Source of the DNA: Prevotellaceae bacterium
GTDB lineage: Bacteria > Bacteroidota > Bacteroidia > Bacteroidales > Paludibacteraceae
Direction: 5' to 3'
Assembly: GCA_031271815.1 (NCBI GenBank)
Contig: JAISVA010000033.1
Span: 1-64,000, forward strand
Length of the DNA stretch: 64,000 nucleotides
Position numbers and translations under genes: made by a program. The notes beneath the pieces were generated by a model. The model did no database searches. It was not told the DNA's origin and saw only the letters and a list, made by a program, of their open reading frames with translations. Positions 35,261 through 44,198 of this stretch are shown piece by piece (position 1 is the first letter of the stretch; each line of letters starts with the position of its first letter).

Positions 35261-35641
35261 ATGAAAGCTCCCCAGCCGTTTTCAATATCCGGGCGATTGA
35301 AAAGCTTTACCTTCGCTTTTAACGGATTAAAAATATTGGTACGCGAAGAACATAACGCCCGGATTCATATTGCCATAACCGTTTGTGTCGTAATTGCCGG
35401 ATTTTTATTGCATATTTCTCTTACCGAGTGGATTGCAGTGATTTTGTGCATGGGATTGGTCCTCGCGTTGGAATTGGTCAATTCGGCTGTCGAAAACCTG
35501 GCGGATTTTGTTTCACCGCAAAAAAATGAAAACATCGGGAAAGTGAAAGATTTATCGGCTGCTGCGGTATTAATTGCTGCTTTTTGTTCGGTAATTGTCG
35601 GATTGGTTGTATTTTTGCCGAAGATTATTGTATTATTCTAA
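35261..35641 (+). CDS. dgkA: Diacylglycerol/undecaprenol kinase (DgkA family)
   Basis: 126-residue membrane kinase with three transmembrane helices. The N-terminal amphipathic segment is GRLKSFTFAFNGLKILVREEHNARIHI. The catalytic motif is ALELVNSAVENLADFVSP, followed by the KVKDLSAAAVLIAA helix. It phosphorylates diacylglycerol or, as in Gram-positives, undecaprenol; which is not decided by sequence. I start at the ATG at 35261 (MKAPQPFSISGRLKSF); codons before it do not match the family. Confidence 0.88.
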   Translation: MKAPQPFSISGRLKSFTFAFNGLKILVREEHNARIHIAITVCVVIAGFLLHISLTEWIAVILCMGLVLALELVNSAVENLADFVSPQKNENIGKVKDLSAAAVLIAAFCSVIVGLVVFLPKIIVLF

Positions 35642-35642
35642 A

Positions 35643-35832
35643 ATGTTATATAATATGGAAGTCAAACGACATCAAAAACGGATTGATCCTTACCTGTTCA
35701 AGGGACAAACAGAAATAATTACATCTCAACATGATGGTGAAATTTTTTTTAATGCAAACCGGAAATCAAATTATCCTGATAAAGAATTGTAAAAAGCGGT
35801 TAATGAATATAAACGTCTGCTTTCCGAATAAT
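35643..35832 (+). pseudogene. Short broken ORF of unknown family
   Basis: From ATG 35643 a 49-codon frame (MLYNMEVKRHQKRIDPYLFK...) ends at a TAA near 35790. The same frame then continues with KAVNEYKRLLSE to a double stop at about 35827-35832. The continuation looks like protein sequence, so this may be a small gene with a nonsense codon, or a fragment. I recognise no family and support is weak. Confidence 0.25.
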
Positions 35833-35865
35833 AATATTTGAATAAAAACAATCAAAAATAGATTT

Positions 35866-36897
35866 ATGAACTTACAAAAACTTGTCCGCACCAATATTTA
35901 CGCCTTGAAGCCATACTCCTGCGCCAGGGATGAATTTAAAGGCGAAGCGTCCGTTTACCTGGATGCTAATGAGAATCCGATGAATGCGCCTTATAACCGC
36001 TACCCCGACCCGCTTCAGTGGAAATTGAAGGAAAAAATTGCGAAGATTAAACACGTTTGCCCCGACCAGATTATGCTTGGAAACGGTAGCGATGAACCTA
36101 TTGACCTGGTCTTCCGCGTTTTTTGCGAACCGGAAGAAGACAATGTGGTTGCCATTGAGCCGACTTACGGAATGTATAAAGTATGTGCCGACATCAACAA
36201 CGTGGAATACCGGAAAGCCTTGCTGAATGATGATTTTACGCTTGATGCCGACCGTGTTCTGGCGGCTGTGAACGCGAAAACAAAAGTCGTTTTCCTCTGT
36301 TCGCCCAACAATCCGAGCGGAAACCTGCTCAACCGTTCCGAAATGCTGAAAATTGTGGAAAATTTTGACGGTATCGTCGTTATTGATGAGGCATATGTTG
36401 ATTTTTCTTCTGAAAAATCGTGGCTGGAAGAATTATCCAATTACCCGAATATCATCATATTGCAAACATTTTCCAAAGCATGGGGATTGGCTTCCGTGCG
36501 TTGCGGAATGGCTTTTGCCTCGCCGGAGATTATTACTTATTTTAATAAGGTAAAATACCCTTACAACATCAACCTTTTGACGCAGAATTTCGTCAGTGAG
36601 CAATTAGACCACGAAGCGCGTAAAAACGAATGGGTAAAAATGCTGCTCGAACAGCGCGACTACCTGGAGAAAGAGTTGAAAAAGCTGCCTTTCGTCGAAA
36701 AAATATATCCGACAGACGCCAATTTCCTGCTGGTAAAAGTGCAGGATGCAAATGCGGCTTACCATGAGCTTGTCAGCAAAGGAATTATCGTTCGTAACAG
36801 GAATCAGGTTTCTCTCTGCCGGGGCGGACTTCGCATCACAGTAGGAACTGCGGAAGAAAACAGGACGCTGATTGCGGAATTGCGAAAAATGTTCTGA
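35866..36897 (+). CDS. hisC: Histidinol-phosphate aminotransferase
   Basis: 343-residue fold-type I PLP enzyme that converts imidazole-acetol phosphate to histidinol phosphate. Seen: [34 protein letters not shown] (cofactor phosphate binding), [19 protein letters not shown] and the PLP lysine in [14 protein letters not shown] (Lys204). The closing [16 protein letters not shown] is also typical. In Bacteroidales hisC is usually inside a hisGDCB operon; here it is alone, behind dgkA, so the other his genes must be elsewhere. The intact motifs argue that it is functional. Confidence 0.92.
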   Translation: MNLQKLVRTNIYALKPYSCARDEFKGEASVYLDANENPMNAPYNRYPDPLQWKLKEKIAKIKHVCPDQIMLGNGSDEPIDLVFRVFCEPEEDNVVAIEPTYGMYKVCADINNVEYRKALLNDDFTLDADRVLAAVNAKTKVVFLCSPNNPSGNLLNRSEMLKIVENFDGIVVIDEAYVDFSSEKSWLEELSNYPNIIILQTFSKAWGLASVRCGMAFASPEIITYFNKVKYPYNINLLTQNFVSEQLDHEARKNEWVKMLLEQRDYLEKELKKLPFVEKIYPTDANFLLVKVQDANAAYHELVSKGIIVRNRNQVSLCRGGLRITVGTAEENRTLIAELRKMF

Positions 36898-37277
36898 AAG
36901 AGAGGCTTTTCCAAACGATCTTTATCCGCGAATTACGCTAATTAACATGAAAATCCTGATTTTGCAAATTAAATAATTCGTGTTAATTCGTGTAATTCGT
37001 GGATAATTTGCTGGTTATAGAGAATGTCATATTCGTCCTAATTGGCTATTGAGGTACAAAGTAAACAGGAAAATTTGATACATGTGCCTGTCCGTACCGC
37101 TACACATTCAGATTTATTCTAAAATTTAAAAGGTCAAAAAATCTTCACATATTCTTTCCGGTTATTTCAACGTTTCTGCTTTGTCAAATTGTATATAACT
37201 TTCAGTCGGGGGACTATAAAAAATTAAATATAGAATTTAATCGCACGGCAGTAAAGGAGGATAAATATTTTAAAAGA
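36898..37277. repeat. Palindrome behind hisC and AT-rich spacer
   Basis: 36922-36949 and 36979-37006 form imperfect 28-base arms built of TTATCCGCGAATTACG-type words, a probable terminator or REP element for hisC. The rest up to 37277 is AT-rich, with no gene or RNA that I can recognise. Confidence 0.6.
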
Positions 37278-39008
37278 TTATTCTACATTTAAGTCAAACG
37301 GCAATGCTGCCTGCAACCGGTCAATTTTATACAGTTTATTTAAAATTGCCCGCTCTTCGGTGAATGCGCTTTTGAAAAACAGCTTCTCCATTCCGCTTTC
37401 GGGAAGTTCTGTCAGCCGGGTAAACCAGTCTTCTTTTTCGGGATACTCCTCAATGTCGTAGAAAGTCAAACCGGCTTCTTCGGCAGCAAGCTGTATAGCG
37501 TCCTGCAAGGTGCCTAACCGGTCAACAAGTCCGAGCGACAAAGCCGATACGCCCGACCAGACTCTCCCTTCGGCAATGGCGGCAATCGAATCCCGCGCAA
37601 TATTGCGACCTTCGGCGCAACGCCTTAGAAAGAGATCGTAACCGCGGTTGACGTATTGCTGGATAATTCTCCTTTCATCACCGGTCATGGCACGGTAAAC
37701 GGTTGGCATATCGGCAAACTCGCCGGTTTTTACGATGTCGTGGCTGATGCCGGCTTTGCCCATCAAACCCTCCACGTTCGGGATTACGCCGAAAATCCCG
37801 ATAGAACCGGTTATGGTATTCGGGTTGGCGATGATTTTTGTGGCATTGCAGGCAATGTAATATCCGCCCGATGCCGCGTAATCGCCCATACTCGCGATAA
37901 CCGGCTTGCTCTGCTTCAGGAGCGAAACGGCATGCCAGATTTGCTCCGATCCATACGCGCTTCCGCCCGGCGAGTTGATACGCAGCACAACCGCTTTAAC
38001 CGAAGAGTCTCTTTCCAGACGTTGCAACAATTTGTAAAGCTTACCCGTTTGAATGCCTTTTGTGCTGCCGTTGTCAATTTCGCCGGTAGCGTAAACCAGC
38101 GCGATTTTATCTTCCGATGCCGGATCATTCGGATCCGTTGCATCAATCAAATCAACCGGTTTAACAAATGAGACCTTAGCGTTGCGGCCGGTTTCCAGAT
38201 AGCCGTTCAGGATATGATCTATCTGATCCGGATAAATCAGCGAATCGACCATCTTCATCTCCAGTGCCTTTTCTGCCGGCTGAAAGGTTAAAAATCCGTC
38301 TGCGGCAGCAATTAATTCGCTTTTTGAAACATTCCTGACGGACGAAATATCGTGAAGCGTATTGTCCCAAATCGTCTGCGTAAGCAAGGTCATTTGCTCG
38401 CGGTTTGCCTCGCTCATCCCCTCGTTGGTAAACTGTTCGGTAAAAGACTTATACGTTCCGACTTTTACCACCTGCATTTCCACGCCTATTTTTTCCAGTA
38501 AGTTTTTAAAAAACAGCGTTGACGAGGCAATCCCCCTGAAATCCACAATTCCTTCCCTGTTCAGGCAAAACATATCGGCAACCGAGCAGAGGTAATAAGC
38601 ACCCTGCGTATAATTTCCCGAATAGGCAAAAACAAACTTGCCGGATTCCCGGAAATCCATCAGCGCAGTCCTGATTTCATTCAGCGAGGCATAACCTGCC
38701 CGAAACAGTCCCGGATTCAGGTAAATCCCCTTTATGTCCGGGTTTTCTTTTGCCGCCCTGATAGAGGCAAGAATATCGTCCAGTCCGATTACGGGCGTTT
38801 CCTCCGAACCGAGCAATGCAAACAGATCCTTTTCCGAGCGTTCGGTTAAATCTCCTTCCAGTCGCAAATGCAGCACGGAATTTTCCTTTACCGGTTCAGG
38901 CGCGGGAATCATCGCTGCTATTCCTGCAAGAAGCAATATAAAGGATATAAACGAAAAAAGGATTAAACCGGCTAAGGTTGCAGATACGAATTTTAAAAAC
39001 TGTTTCAT
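37278..39008 (-). CDS. sppA: Signal peptide peptidase SppA, 67-kDa type
   Basis: 576-residue membrane-anchored serine protease that degrades cleaved signal peptides. There is one N-terminal membrane helix (about 5-30) followed by two tandem ClpP-like domains. The first contains IKGIYLNPG and the GKFVFAYSGNYTQGAYYL segment expected to supply the catalytic Lys. The second contains VKAVVLRINSPGGSAYGSEQIW and the nucleophile Ser in MGDYAASGGYYIA. The length matches the long (E. coli-like) form. I start at the ATG at 39008; a second ATG lies three codons upstream. Confidence 0.94.
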   Translation of the reverse strand: MKQFLKFVSATLAGLILFSFISFILLLAGIAAMIPAPEPVKENSVLHLRLEGDLTERSEKDLFALLGSEETPVIGLDDILASIRAAKENPDIKGIYLNPGLFRAGYASLNEIRTALMDFRESGKFVFAYSGNYTQGAYYLCSVADMFCLNREGIVDFRGIASSTLFFKNLLEKIGVEMQVVKVGTYKSFTEQFTNEGMSEANREQMTLLTQTIWDNTLHDISSVRNVSKSELIAAADGFLTFQPAEKALEMKMVDSLIYPDQIDHILNGYLETGRNAKVSFVKPVDLIDATDPNDPASEDKIALVYATGEIDNGSTKGIQTGKLYKLLQRLERDSSVKAVVLRINSPGGSAYGSEQIWHAVSLLKQSKPVIASMGDYAASGGYYIACNATKIIANPNTITGSIGIFGVIPNVEGLMGKAGISHDIVKTGEFADMPTVYRAMTGDERRIIQQYVNRGYDLFLRRCAEGRNIARDSIAAIAEGRVWSGVSALSLGLVDRLGTLQDAIQLAAEEAGLTFYDIEEYPEKEDWFTRLTELPESGMEKLFFKSAFTEERAILNKLYKIDRLQAALPFDLNVE

Positions 39009-39166
39009 TATAATCATGTATTAATATTGCTTTGACTTTTTATCCGAATTATAAAAGCATTGTCAGGCGTTAAAATCAACGTCATGCCGCTTTTAAAAGC
39101 TTACAGGTTCATAAATTAATTTCCATTGAAAAAGCGAAGGTATTAATTATTTTGAAAAAATAGAAC

Positions 39167-39174
39167 TACTTTTG
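39167..39174 (+). promoter_or_regulatory. -7 element of the M24 peptidase gene
   Basis: TACTTTTG, a consensus element, 16 bases before the start codon. No TTTG at the standard -33 spacing is present. Confidence 0.5.
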
Positions 39175-39190
39175 CAAAAACACTCAGATT

Positions 39191-40351
39191 ATGCAAAACG
39201 AAATTCAAATACGCTTAAACCGTATACGGGAAAAGATGCGGGAAGAAAATATCGAAGCCTGTCTCATCTCTTCCAACGTTAATCTTTTTTATGCTTCGGG
39301 AATCATATTCAGCGGGTATCTCTTTTTCCGCCAGACCGGTGAGAGTCTGTTTTTTATCAAAAGACCGCAGGGAATAACGGGCGAAAATGTATTTTATATC
39401 CGTAAGCCGGAACAGATCGGCGGCATCCTCAAGGAGCTTCAAATTGCCGAACCCGAAACCATCTGGCTTGAAGGCGATGAAATGACGCACAGCGAATGGT
39501 TACGGCTCGAAAAGGTATTCCCCGGTTCAAAAGCCGTTAACAGCACAACTGCGCTTCGTCAGGTACGGAGCGTCAAAACGGCGTATGAGCTGGAGCTGAT
39601 ACGCGAAGGCGGTCGCCGTCAGTCGGAGGCTTTCCGCGTATTCCCGTCGCTTTATAAGCCGGGTATGACCGACCATGAGTTTGCCGTCGAAATGGAATAC
39701 GAGATACGCAAACGGGGAAGCCTGGGTATTTTTCGCATTTTCGGACAAAGCATGGAAGCGTTTATGGGCACTGTCCTTACGGGCGAAAATGCCGGAGCGC
39801 CTTCAGCCTACGATTTCGCGCTTGGCGGACAGGGGCTTCACCCTTCTATCCCTATCGGGCAAAGCGGGCTTCCAATCCTTTCCGGGCAGACTGTAATGGT
39901 GGATATTTGCGGAAACTTTAACGGCTATAGCGTGGATCAAACGCGAATTTTTTCCGTTGGGAAAACAACGCCCGAGGCGATTTACGCACATCAGGTCTCC
40001 ATGGAGATAAGCGACACGCTGGCTGAAATGGGCAAACCGGGAGTTGTGTGCGAGGATTTATACGAAAAAGCGCTGGAAATTGCAAAAAAGCATCGACTCG
40101 AAGATAGCTTTATGGGACGCATCCAGCAGGCATCTTTTGTCGGACACGGCATCGGACTGGTTTTAAACGAGCTGCCCGTTCTCTGCCGGAAAAACAAAGA
40201 AATCCTGCGGGAGGGAATGACCATCGCCCTGGAGCCCAAATTTATCATTGATAAAATTGGAGCTGTCGGAAATGAAAATACTTGTATCGTTTGTGAAAAC
40301 GGGATGGAAAAGGTTACAACGGCGCCGGAGGAGATTGTTTTGTTGACTTGA
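39191..40351 (+). CDS. M24-family metallopeptidase (Xaa-Pro peptidase-like)
   Basis: 386-residue pita-bread-fold peptidase. The N-terminal creatinase-like domain covers about residues 1-125 (RLNRIREKMREENIEACLISSNVNLFYASG). The catalytic domain provides the dinuclear metal ligands: the Asp pair in VMVDICGNFNGYSVDQTR, His in SFVGHGIGLVLNE, Glu in ALEPKFI and Glu in GNENTCIV. This is the aminopeptidase P/prolidase group; whether it cuts dipeptides or longer Xaa-Pro peptides is unclear. A family A palindrome follows. Confidence 0.9.
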   Translation: MQNEIQIRLNRIREKMREENIEACLISSNVNLFYASGIIFSGYLFFRQTGESLFFIKRPQGITGENVFYIRKPEQIGGILKELQIAEPETIWLEGDEMTHSEWLRLEKVFPGSKAVNSTTALRQVRSVKTAYELELIREGGRRQSEAFRVFPSLYKPGMTDHEFAVEMEYEIRKRGSLGIFRIFGQSMEAFMGTVLTGENAGAPSAYDFALGGQGLHPSIPIGQSGLPILSGQTVMVDICGNFNGYSVDQTRIFSVGKTTPEAIYAHQVSMEISDTLAEMGKPGVVCEDLYEKALEIAKKHRLEDSFMGRIQQASFVGHGIGLVLNELPVLCRKNKEILREGMTIALEPKFIIDKIGAVGNENTCIVCENGMEKVTTAPEEIVLLT

Positions 40352-40440
40352 ACGGCGATTTTTATAAGATTGAAAAGATTAACAGGATTTTTTAATAATG
40401 CTGACTATCCTAAAAATCTTACTAAAATCAAGGTTCGGAC
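40344..40440. repeat. Palindromic repeat, family A, copy 5
   Basis: About 97 bp behind the M24 gene. GACTTGAACGGCGATTTTTA is mirrored by AAAATCAAGGTTCGGAC, with AAGATTAACAGGATTT and TCCTAAAAATCTT inside. Confidence 0.7.
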
Positions 40441-40482
40441 TATTTTTTTCAATAAAATCCCTGTATATTAAAATAATCTTTC

Positions 40483-40490
40483 TAAATTTG
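40483..40490 (+). promoter_or_regulatory. -7 element of pnp
   Basis: TAAATTTG, 29 bases before the pnp ATG. Confidence 0.55.
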
Positions 40491-40519
40491 CGAAATTTGA
40501 TTAAAAGACGAAAAATAAA

Positions 40520-42655
40520 ATGACGAACGCTATTACAAAAACGATCAATTTAGGCGATGGAAGAACCATCACGATCGAAACCGGAAAGTTGGCTAAACAA
40601 GCCGACGGTTCGGTAGTGGTACGCATGGGTAACACGATGTTGCTCGCCACGGTTTGTTCTGCAAAGGACGCAGTTCCCGGAACAGATTTTATGCCGCTCA
40701 CAGTCGAATACAAAGAAAAGTTTGCTGCCAATGGAAGGTTTCCGGGCGGATTCACTCGCCGCGAAGGACGTGCTTCCGATTACGAAATATTAGTTTCCCG
40801 TTTGGTTGACCGGGCATTGCGTCCGTTGTTTCCCGACGATTACCATGCAGATACGTTTGTGAATGTGATGCTTATCTCCGCCGACGGAAAAGACCAGCCC
40901 GATGCGCTGGCAGGATTAGCCGCATCGGCTGCAATCGCAGTTTCCGACATTCCGTTCAACGGTCCGATTTCGGAAGTGCGCGTTGCACGTATCAACGGCA
41001 AATTTGTCCTTAACCCGACTTTCGCAGAGCTGGAAAAAGCGGATATGGACATTATGGTAGGCGCTACTTACGACAACATCATGATGGTAGAAGGCGAAAT
41101 GGCGGAAGTTTCGGAAGCCGACTTGCTGGCTGCCTTGAAAGTGGCTCACGAAGCAATCAAAATTCACTGCAAAGCACAGGTTGAATTAACCGAAATGGTT
41201 GGCAAATCAACAAAACGCGTTTACTGCCACGAAGAAAACGACGAAGAACTCAGCAAAGACATCTGGGATAAATGCTATGCAAAAGCATACGCAGTTGCTA
41301 CTTCCGGAAACGCAAACAAACACGACAGGGGTGAAAAATTTGCCGCAATAAAAGCGGAATATATTGCCGGATTGGATCCTGAAAAAGCAGAAGAAAAAGC
41401 GGCGTTGATAGACCGTTATTACCACGCAGTTGAAAAAGAAGCCATGCGCCGCTCAATCCTGGATGAAGGCAAGCGGCTGGATGGACGTTCGACTACCGAA
41501 ATCCGTCCGATCTGGTCTGAAATCGACTATCTTCCGGGCGCTCACGGTTCGGCTATCTTCACTCGTGGCGAAACGCAATCGCTTACAACCGTTACTCTCG
41601 GAACAAAACGGGACGAAAAAATGATTGATGAAGCCTTAATACAAGGTAGCGAACGTTTCTTACTGCACTATAACTTCCCTCCGTTCTCTACCGGCGAGGC
41701 AAAACCGCAACGAGGCGTAGGCCGCAGGGAAATCGGACACGGAAACCTGGCGCATCGCGCCTTGAAACGTATGATCCCGAAAGATTTCCCATACGTAGTA
41801 CGCGTCGTTTCAGATATTCTCGAATCGAACGGATCGTCGTCAATGGCTACCGTTTGCGCCGGAACTTTGGCGTTGATGGATGCAGGCGTGCAAATCAAGA
41901 AACCGGTTTCGGGTATCGCTATGGGATTGATTACCGACAAGGGAAATGTGAAATTCTCCGTCCTTTCGGATATTCTCGGCGACGAAGACCACCTGGGCGA
42001 TATGGACTTTAAGGTAACCGGCACCAAAGACGGTATCACTGCTACCCAAATGGACATCAAGGTGGACGGACTTTCTTACGAAATCCTGGAAAAAGCTTTG
42101 AACCAGGCGCGCGACGGACGTATGCACATACTCGGTAAAATCACGGAAACCATCGCCGAACCTCGTGCAGAAATGAAAGATAATGCTCCGCGTATCGTTA
42201 AATTGGTTATTCCGAAAGAAATGATCGGAGCTGTGATCGGACCGGGCGGAAAAATTATTCAGGATATACAGGAAAAATCGGGTGCTACAATCTCTATTGA
42301 TGAAATTGACAACCAGGGACACGTTGAAATTTCGGCAGTCAACAAAGAATCGATTGATGCGGCGTTGGCTCGCGTAAGAGCGATTGTTGCCGTTCCGGAA
42401 GTCGGCGAAACCTATCCTGCAAAGGTAAAATCAATCATGCCTTACGGCGCTTTTGTTGAATTTATGCCGGGCAAGGAAGGATTACTGCACATCTCGGAAA
42501 TCGACTGGAAACGTTTTGAAACAATGGAACAAACCGGAATGAAAGAAGGCGACATCGTTGATGTGAAGCTGCTCGAAATTGACCCTAAATCGGGCAAATT
42601 CAAGCTTTCCCGCAAGGCGTTGATCCCTCGTTCACCGAAGGAAGATAATAAATAA
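40520..42655 (+). CDS. pnp: Polyribonucleotide nucleotidyltransferase
   Basis: 711-residue PNPase, a 3'-5' phosphorolytic exoribonuclease and part of RNA turnover. It has two RNase PH domains (about 10-145 and 310-540); the second holds the active-site region [18 protein letters not shown] and [22 protein letters not shown] domain follows at about 555-615 ([22 protein letters not shown]) and an S1 domain at about 622-695 ([34 protein letters not shown]). All domains are intact. rpsO, a neighbour in many bacteria, is not adjacent. A strong terminator follows. Confidence 0.97.
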   Translation: MTNAITKTINLGDGRTITIETGKLAKQADGSVVVRMGNTMLLATVCSAKDAVPGTDFMPLTVEYKEKFAANGRFPGGFTRREGRASDYEILVSRLVDRALRPLFPDDYHADTFVNVMLISADGKDQPDALAGLAASAAIAVSDIPFNGPISEVRVARINGKFVLNPTFAELEKADMDIMVGATYDNIMMVEGEMAEVSEADLLAALKVAHEAIKIHCKAQVELTEMVGKSTKRVYCHEENDEELSKDIWDKCYAKAYAVATSGNANKHDRGEKFAAIKAEYIAGLDPEKAEEKAALIDRYYHAVEKEAMRRSILDEGKRLDGRSTTEIRPIWSEIDYLPGAHGSAIFTRGETQSLTTVTLGTKRDEKMIDEALIQGSERFLLHYNFPPFSTGEAKPQRGVGRREIGHGNLAHRALKRMIPKDFPYVVRVVSDILESNGSSSMATVCAGTLALMDAGVQIKKPVSGIAMGLITDKGNVKFSVLSDILGDEDHLGDMDFKVTGTKDGITATQMDIKVDGLSYEILEKALNQARDGRMHILGKITETIAEPRAEMKDNAPRIVKLVIPKEMIGAVIGPGGKIIQDIQEKSGATISIDEIDNQGHVEISAVNKESIDAALARVRAIVAVPEVGETYPAKVKSIMPYGAFVEFMPGKEGLLHISEIDWKRFETMEQTGMKEGDIVDVKLLEIDPKSGKFKLSRKALIPRSPKEDNK

Positions 42656-42675
42656 TCAAACAAGAGTATTTTTTT

Positions 42676-42716
42676 AAAAGCCACTTTTTCAGAAAAGAAA
42701 AAGTGGCTTTTGCTTT
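42676..42716. terminator. Strong terminator between pnp and tRNA-Arg
   Basis: Perfect 14-bp stem (42676-42689 with 42698-42711, arm AAAAGCCACTTTTT) and 8-base loop. A/T runs on both sides let it act for pnp and for the convergent tRNA gene. Confidence 0.88.
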
Positions 42717-42717
42717 G

Positions 42718-42789
42718 TACCTCCGCCGGGAATCGAACCCGAATTTAAAGTTTAGGAAACTTTCGTTCTATCCATTGAACTACAGAGGC
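42718..42789 (-). tRNA. tRNA-Arg, anticodon CCT
   Basis: 72 bases on the minus strand fold as a full cloverleaf. The acceptor stem is GCCTCTG with CGGAGGT (two G-U pairs), followed by discriminator A. The D stem is GTTC/GAAC and the anticodon stem AAAGT/ACTTT with loop TTCCTAA, giving anticodon CCT (reads AGG). The variable loop has four bases, and the T stem TCGGG/CCCGG has loop TTCGATT. CCA is not encoded. It lies between pnp and recO. Confidence 0.95.
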
Positions 42790-42803
42790 GTTTTTATGGA
42801 CGG

Positions 42804-42835
42804 CAAAGATAGGCAAAAGTGTGAACTATACCAAA
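42804..42835 (-). promoter_or_regulatory. Promoter of tRNA-Arg
   Basis: On the minus strand: TTTG (plus 42832-42835), a 20-base gap, then TATCTTTG (plus 42804-42811), 15 bases before the tRNA 5' end. It lies in the 3' end of recO and just past it. Confidence 0.7.
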
Positions 42836-43564
42836 TTAATCGAACACTTCTTTCAATACGGATATGGCGCGTATTTCGCCAAATTCCTGTAAATGAATTT
42901 TATAGTAAGAGAGTATTTTTTCCAGTAACTCAATCCGCTCGCGTCGTGAGAAGCGAAATTGATGCATATTGTAGTACGATATGCGCGTGAGTTGCGGCAA
43001 AAAAGCAGCTTCATGCGGAACTAAGTAATCCTTGTGAAAAGGCCTGACGGAAGTAAAAACAGCCTGTTTGAGGTCATAATAATGACGGTCAAACCGGTCG
43101 TTTTCCAGTGCCGGGAAAAATCCGAGGAAGTGTGTCAGACGAATTAAAAACGTGATGTGAAAATTGGAAATACCTTTTTCGGTAAGGTCTAAATAGCGGA
43201 TTGACTGATGTAAAAAAAGAAAAAGCGGCTCATCTTTTTCGTTTGTACCCAGCACTTTTAAAAGAACTTCAGCCAAAAAGAGCGCAAGCGTATTTTTATA
43301 CGGATCAAACAGTAAATTAGTGTGCGGATAGTCGGATTTTATCTCTCTTATTTGCTGTAAATCCCTTTTAGGTCGAAATTCTCCTTCCACAATCACTGTC
43401 GAAAAAGGTTGCAGGAATGATTGTCGCTTGCCGTTCCGCTTGCTTTGGATACCATATAAAATATAGGAACAACGTCCGTATTCTTCCGTGTAAAGTTGGA
43501 GAATGGCGGCGTTTTCCTTGTGTTTGCGGTTGCTTAGTATGATGGCTCTTGTGCGGGTAAGCAT
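42836..43564 (-). CDS. recO: DNA repair protein RecO
   Basis: 242-residue mediator that helps load RecA onto SSB-coated DNA in the RecFOR pathway. The N-terminal OB fold is recognisable by LTRTRAIILSNRKHKENAAILQLYTEEYGRCSYILYGI, followed by the helical domain with the FLAEVLLKVLGTNEKDEPLF segment. The C4 zinc finger of some RecO proteins is absent, which is usual in Bacteroidota. The length is typical. Confidence 0.9.
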   Translation of the reverse strand: MLTRTRAIILSNRKHKENAAILQLYTEEYGRCSYILYGIQSKRNGKRQSFLQPFSTVIVEGEFRPKRDLQQIREIKSDYPHTNLLFDPYKNTLALFLAEVLLKVLGTNEKDEPLFLFLHQSIRYLDLTEKGISNFHITFLIRLTHFLGFFPALENDRFDRHYYDLKQAVFTSVRPFHKDYLVPHEAAFLPQLTRISYYNMHQFRFSRRERIELLEKILSYYKIHLQEFGEIRAISVLKEVFD

Positions 43565-43633
43565 TTGTTTTTATTTCAGGATTTAAGTGATTTCAAAATT
43601 TCGGATTATCCACTTCATCTTTCAAATAATTCA

Positions 43634-43740
43634 TTTAAGTTGCTATTTATATATCTCAAAATAATTTCTATTTCGAAGTCCGTAGTTAATGTCAAATGGC
43701 ATTAACTTCGGACTTCGAAATCAACCGGCAACTTGAATTA
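43634..43740. repeat. Palindrome, family C, copy 2 (short centre)
   Basis: Core arms TTTCGAAGTCCGTAGTTAATG (43671-43691) and 43700-43720 are nearly perfect complements. The left flank 43634-43682 is the exact inverse of the 48-base flank at 27369-27416. This copy lacks the long GCAAGCGAAGCGCAGC arms of copies 1 and 3. Confidence 0.75.
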
Positions 43741-43802
43741 ATTACATAAATCACATTCCGGATTTACCTATGCATAATAATCTTGAAATGTTGGAATCCA
43801 AA

Positions 43803-44198
43803 TTATAATTTCGGTTCTTTCCGGTAAGCCGTCGATTGAAAAGTCGCAATCAATTCGTCCGCCTCATTCCGGATTTCAACGCAGTAAATGCCGATTGTGC
43901 GTTTTAAGTCAATCTCCCTGGCAGTGGCAGTCAATGTTCCCGAAGATACGGCTTTTATGAAATTGATGCTGGCATCCAGGGCTACGGCTATTTTCTCGCG
44001 CGAATTGCTGGCGGCGGCAAATGCCAGGTCGGCTAACGTAAACAATGCGCCGCCCTGAACGGTTCCAAGTCCATTCAGGTGGTTTCCCGTAACGGTCATT
44101 TGTGTTTTTGCTGTTCCTTCTCCCACTTCGATAACTCGCATTTGGTTGTGGTTGGCAAAGTGATCCTTCTGTATCAATTGTAATGTATTTTCCATCAA
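43803..44198 (-). CDS. PaaI-type hotdog thioesterase
   Basis: 131-residue single hotdog domain. The catalytic region is HLNGLGTVQGGALFTLADLAFAAASNSR, where LGTVQGG takes the place of the usual NxxGxxHGG. Later strands are ALDASINFIKAVSSGTLTATAREI and the closing LIATFQSTAYRK. These enzymes cleave acyl-CoA thioesters; the substrate is not predictable. Its start overlaps the stop of the upstream GNAT gene (44195-44198), so the two are translationally coupled. Confidence 0.83.
   Translation of the reverse strand: MMENTLQLIQKDHFANHNQMRVIEVGEGTAKTQMTVTGNHLNGLGTVQGGALFTLADLAFAAASNSREKIAVALDASINFIKAVSSGTLTATAREIDLKRTIGIYCVEIRNEADELIATFQSTAYRKEPKL

Noticed and set aside
41840..42322. 160-codon open frame antisense to pnp
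   Set aside because: Overlaps the KH and second RNase PH regions of PNPase entirely; an antisense shadow.
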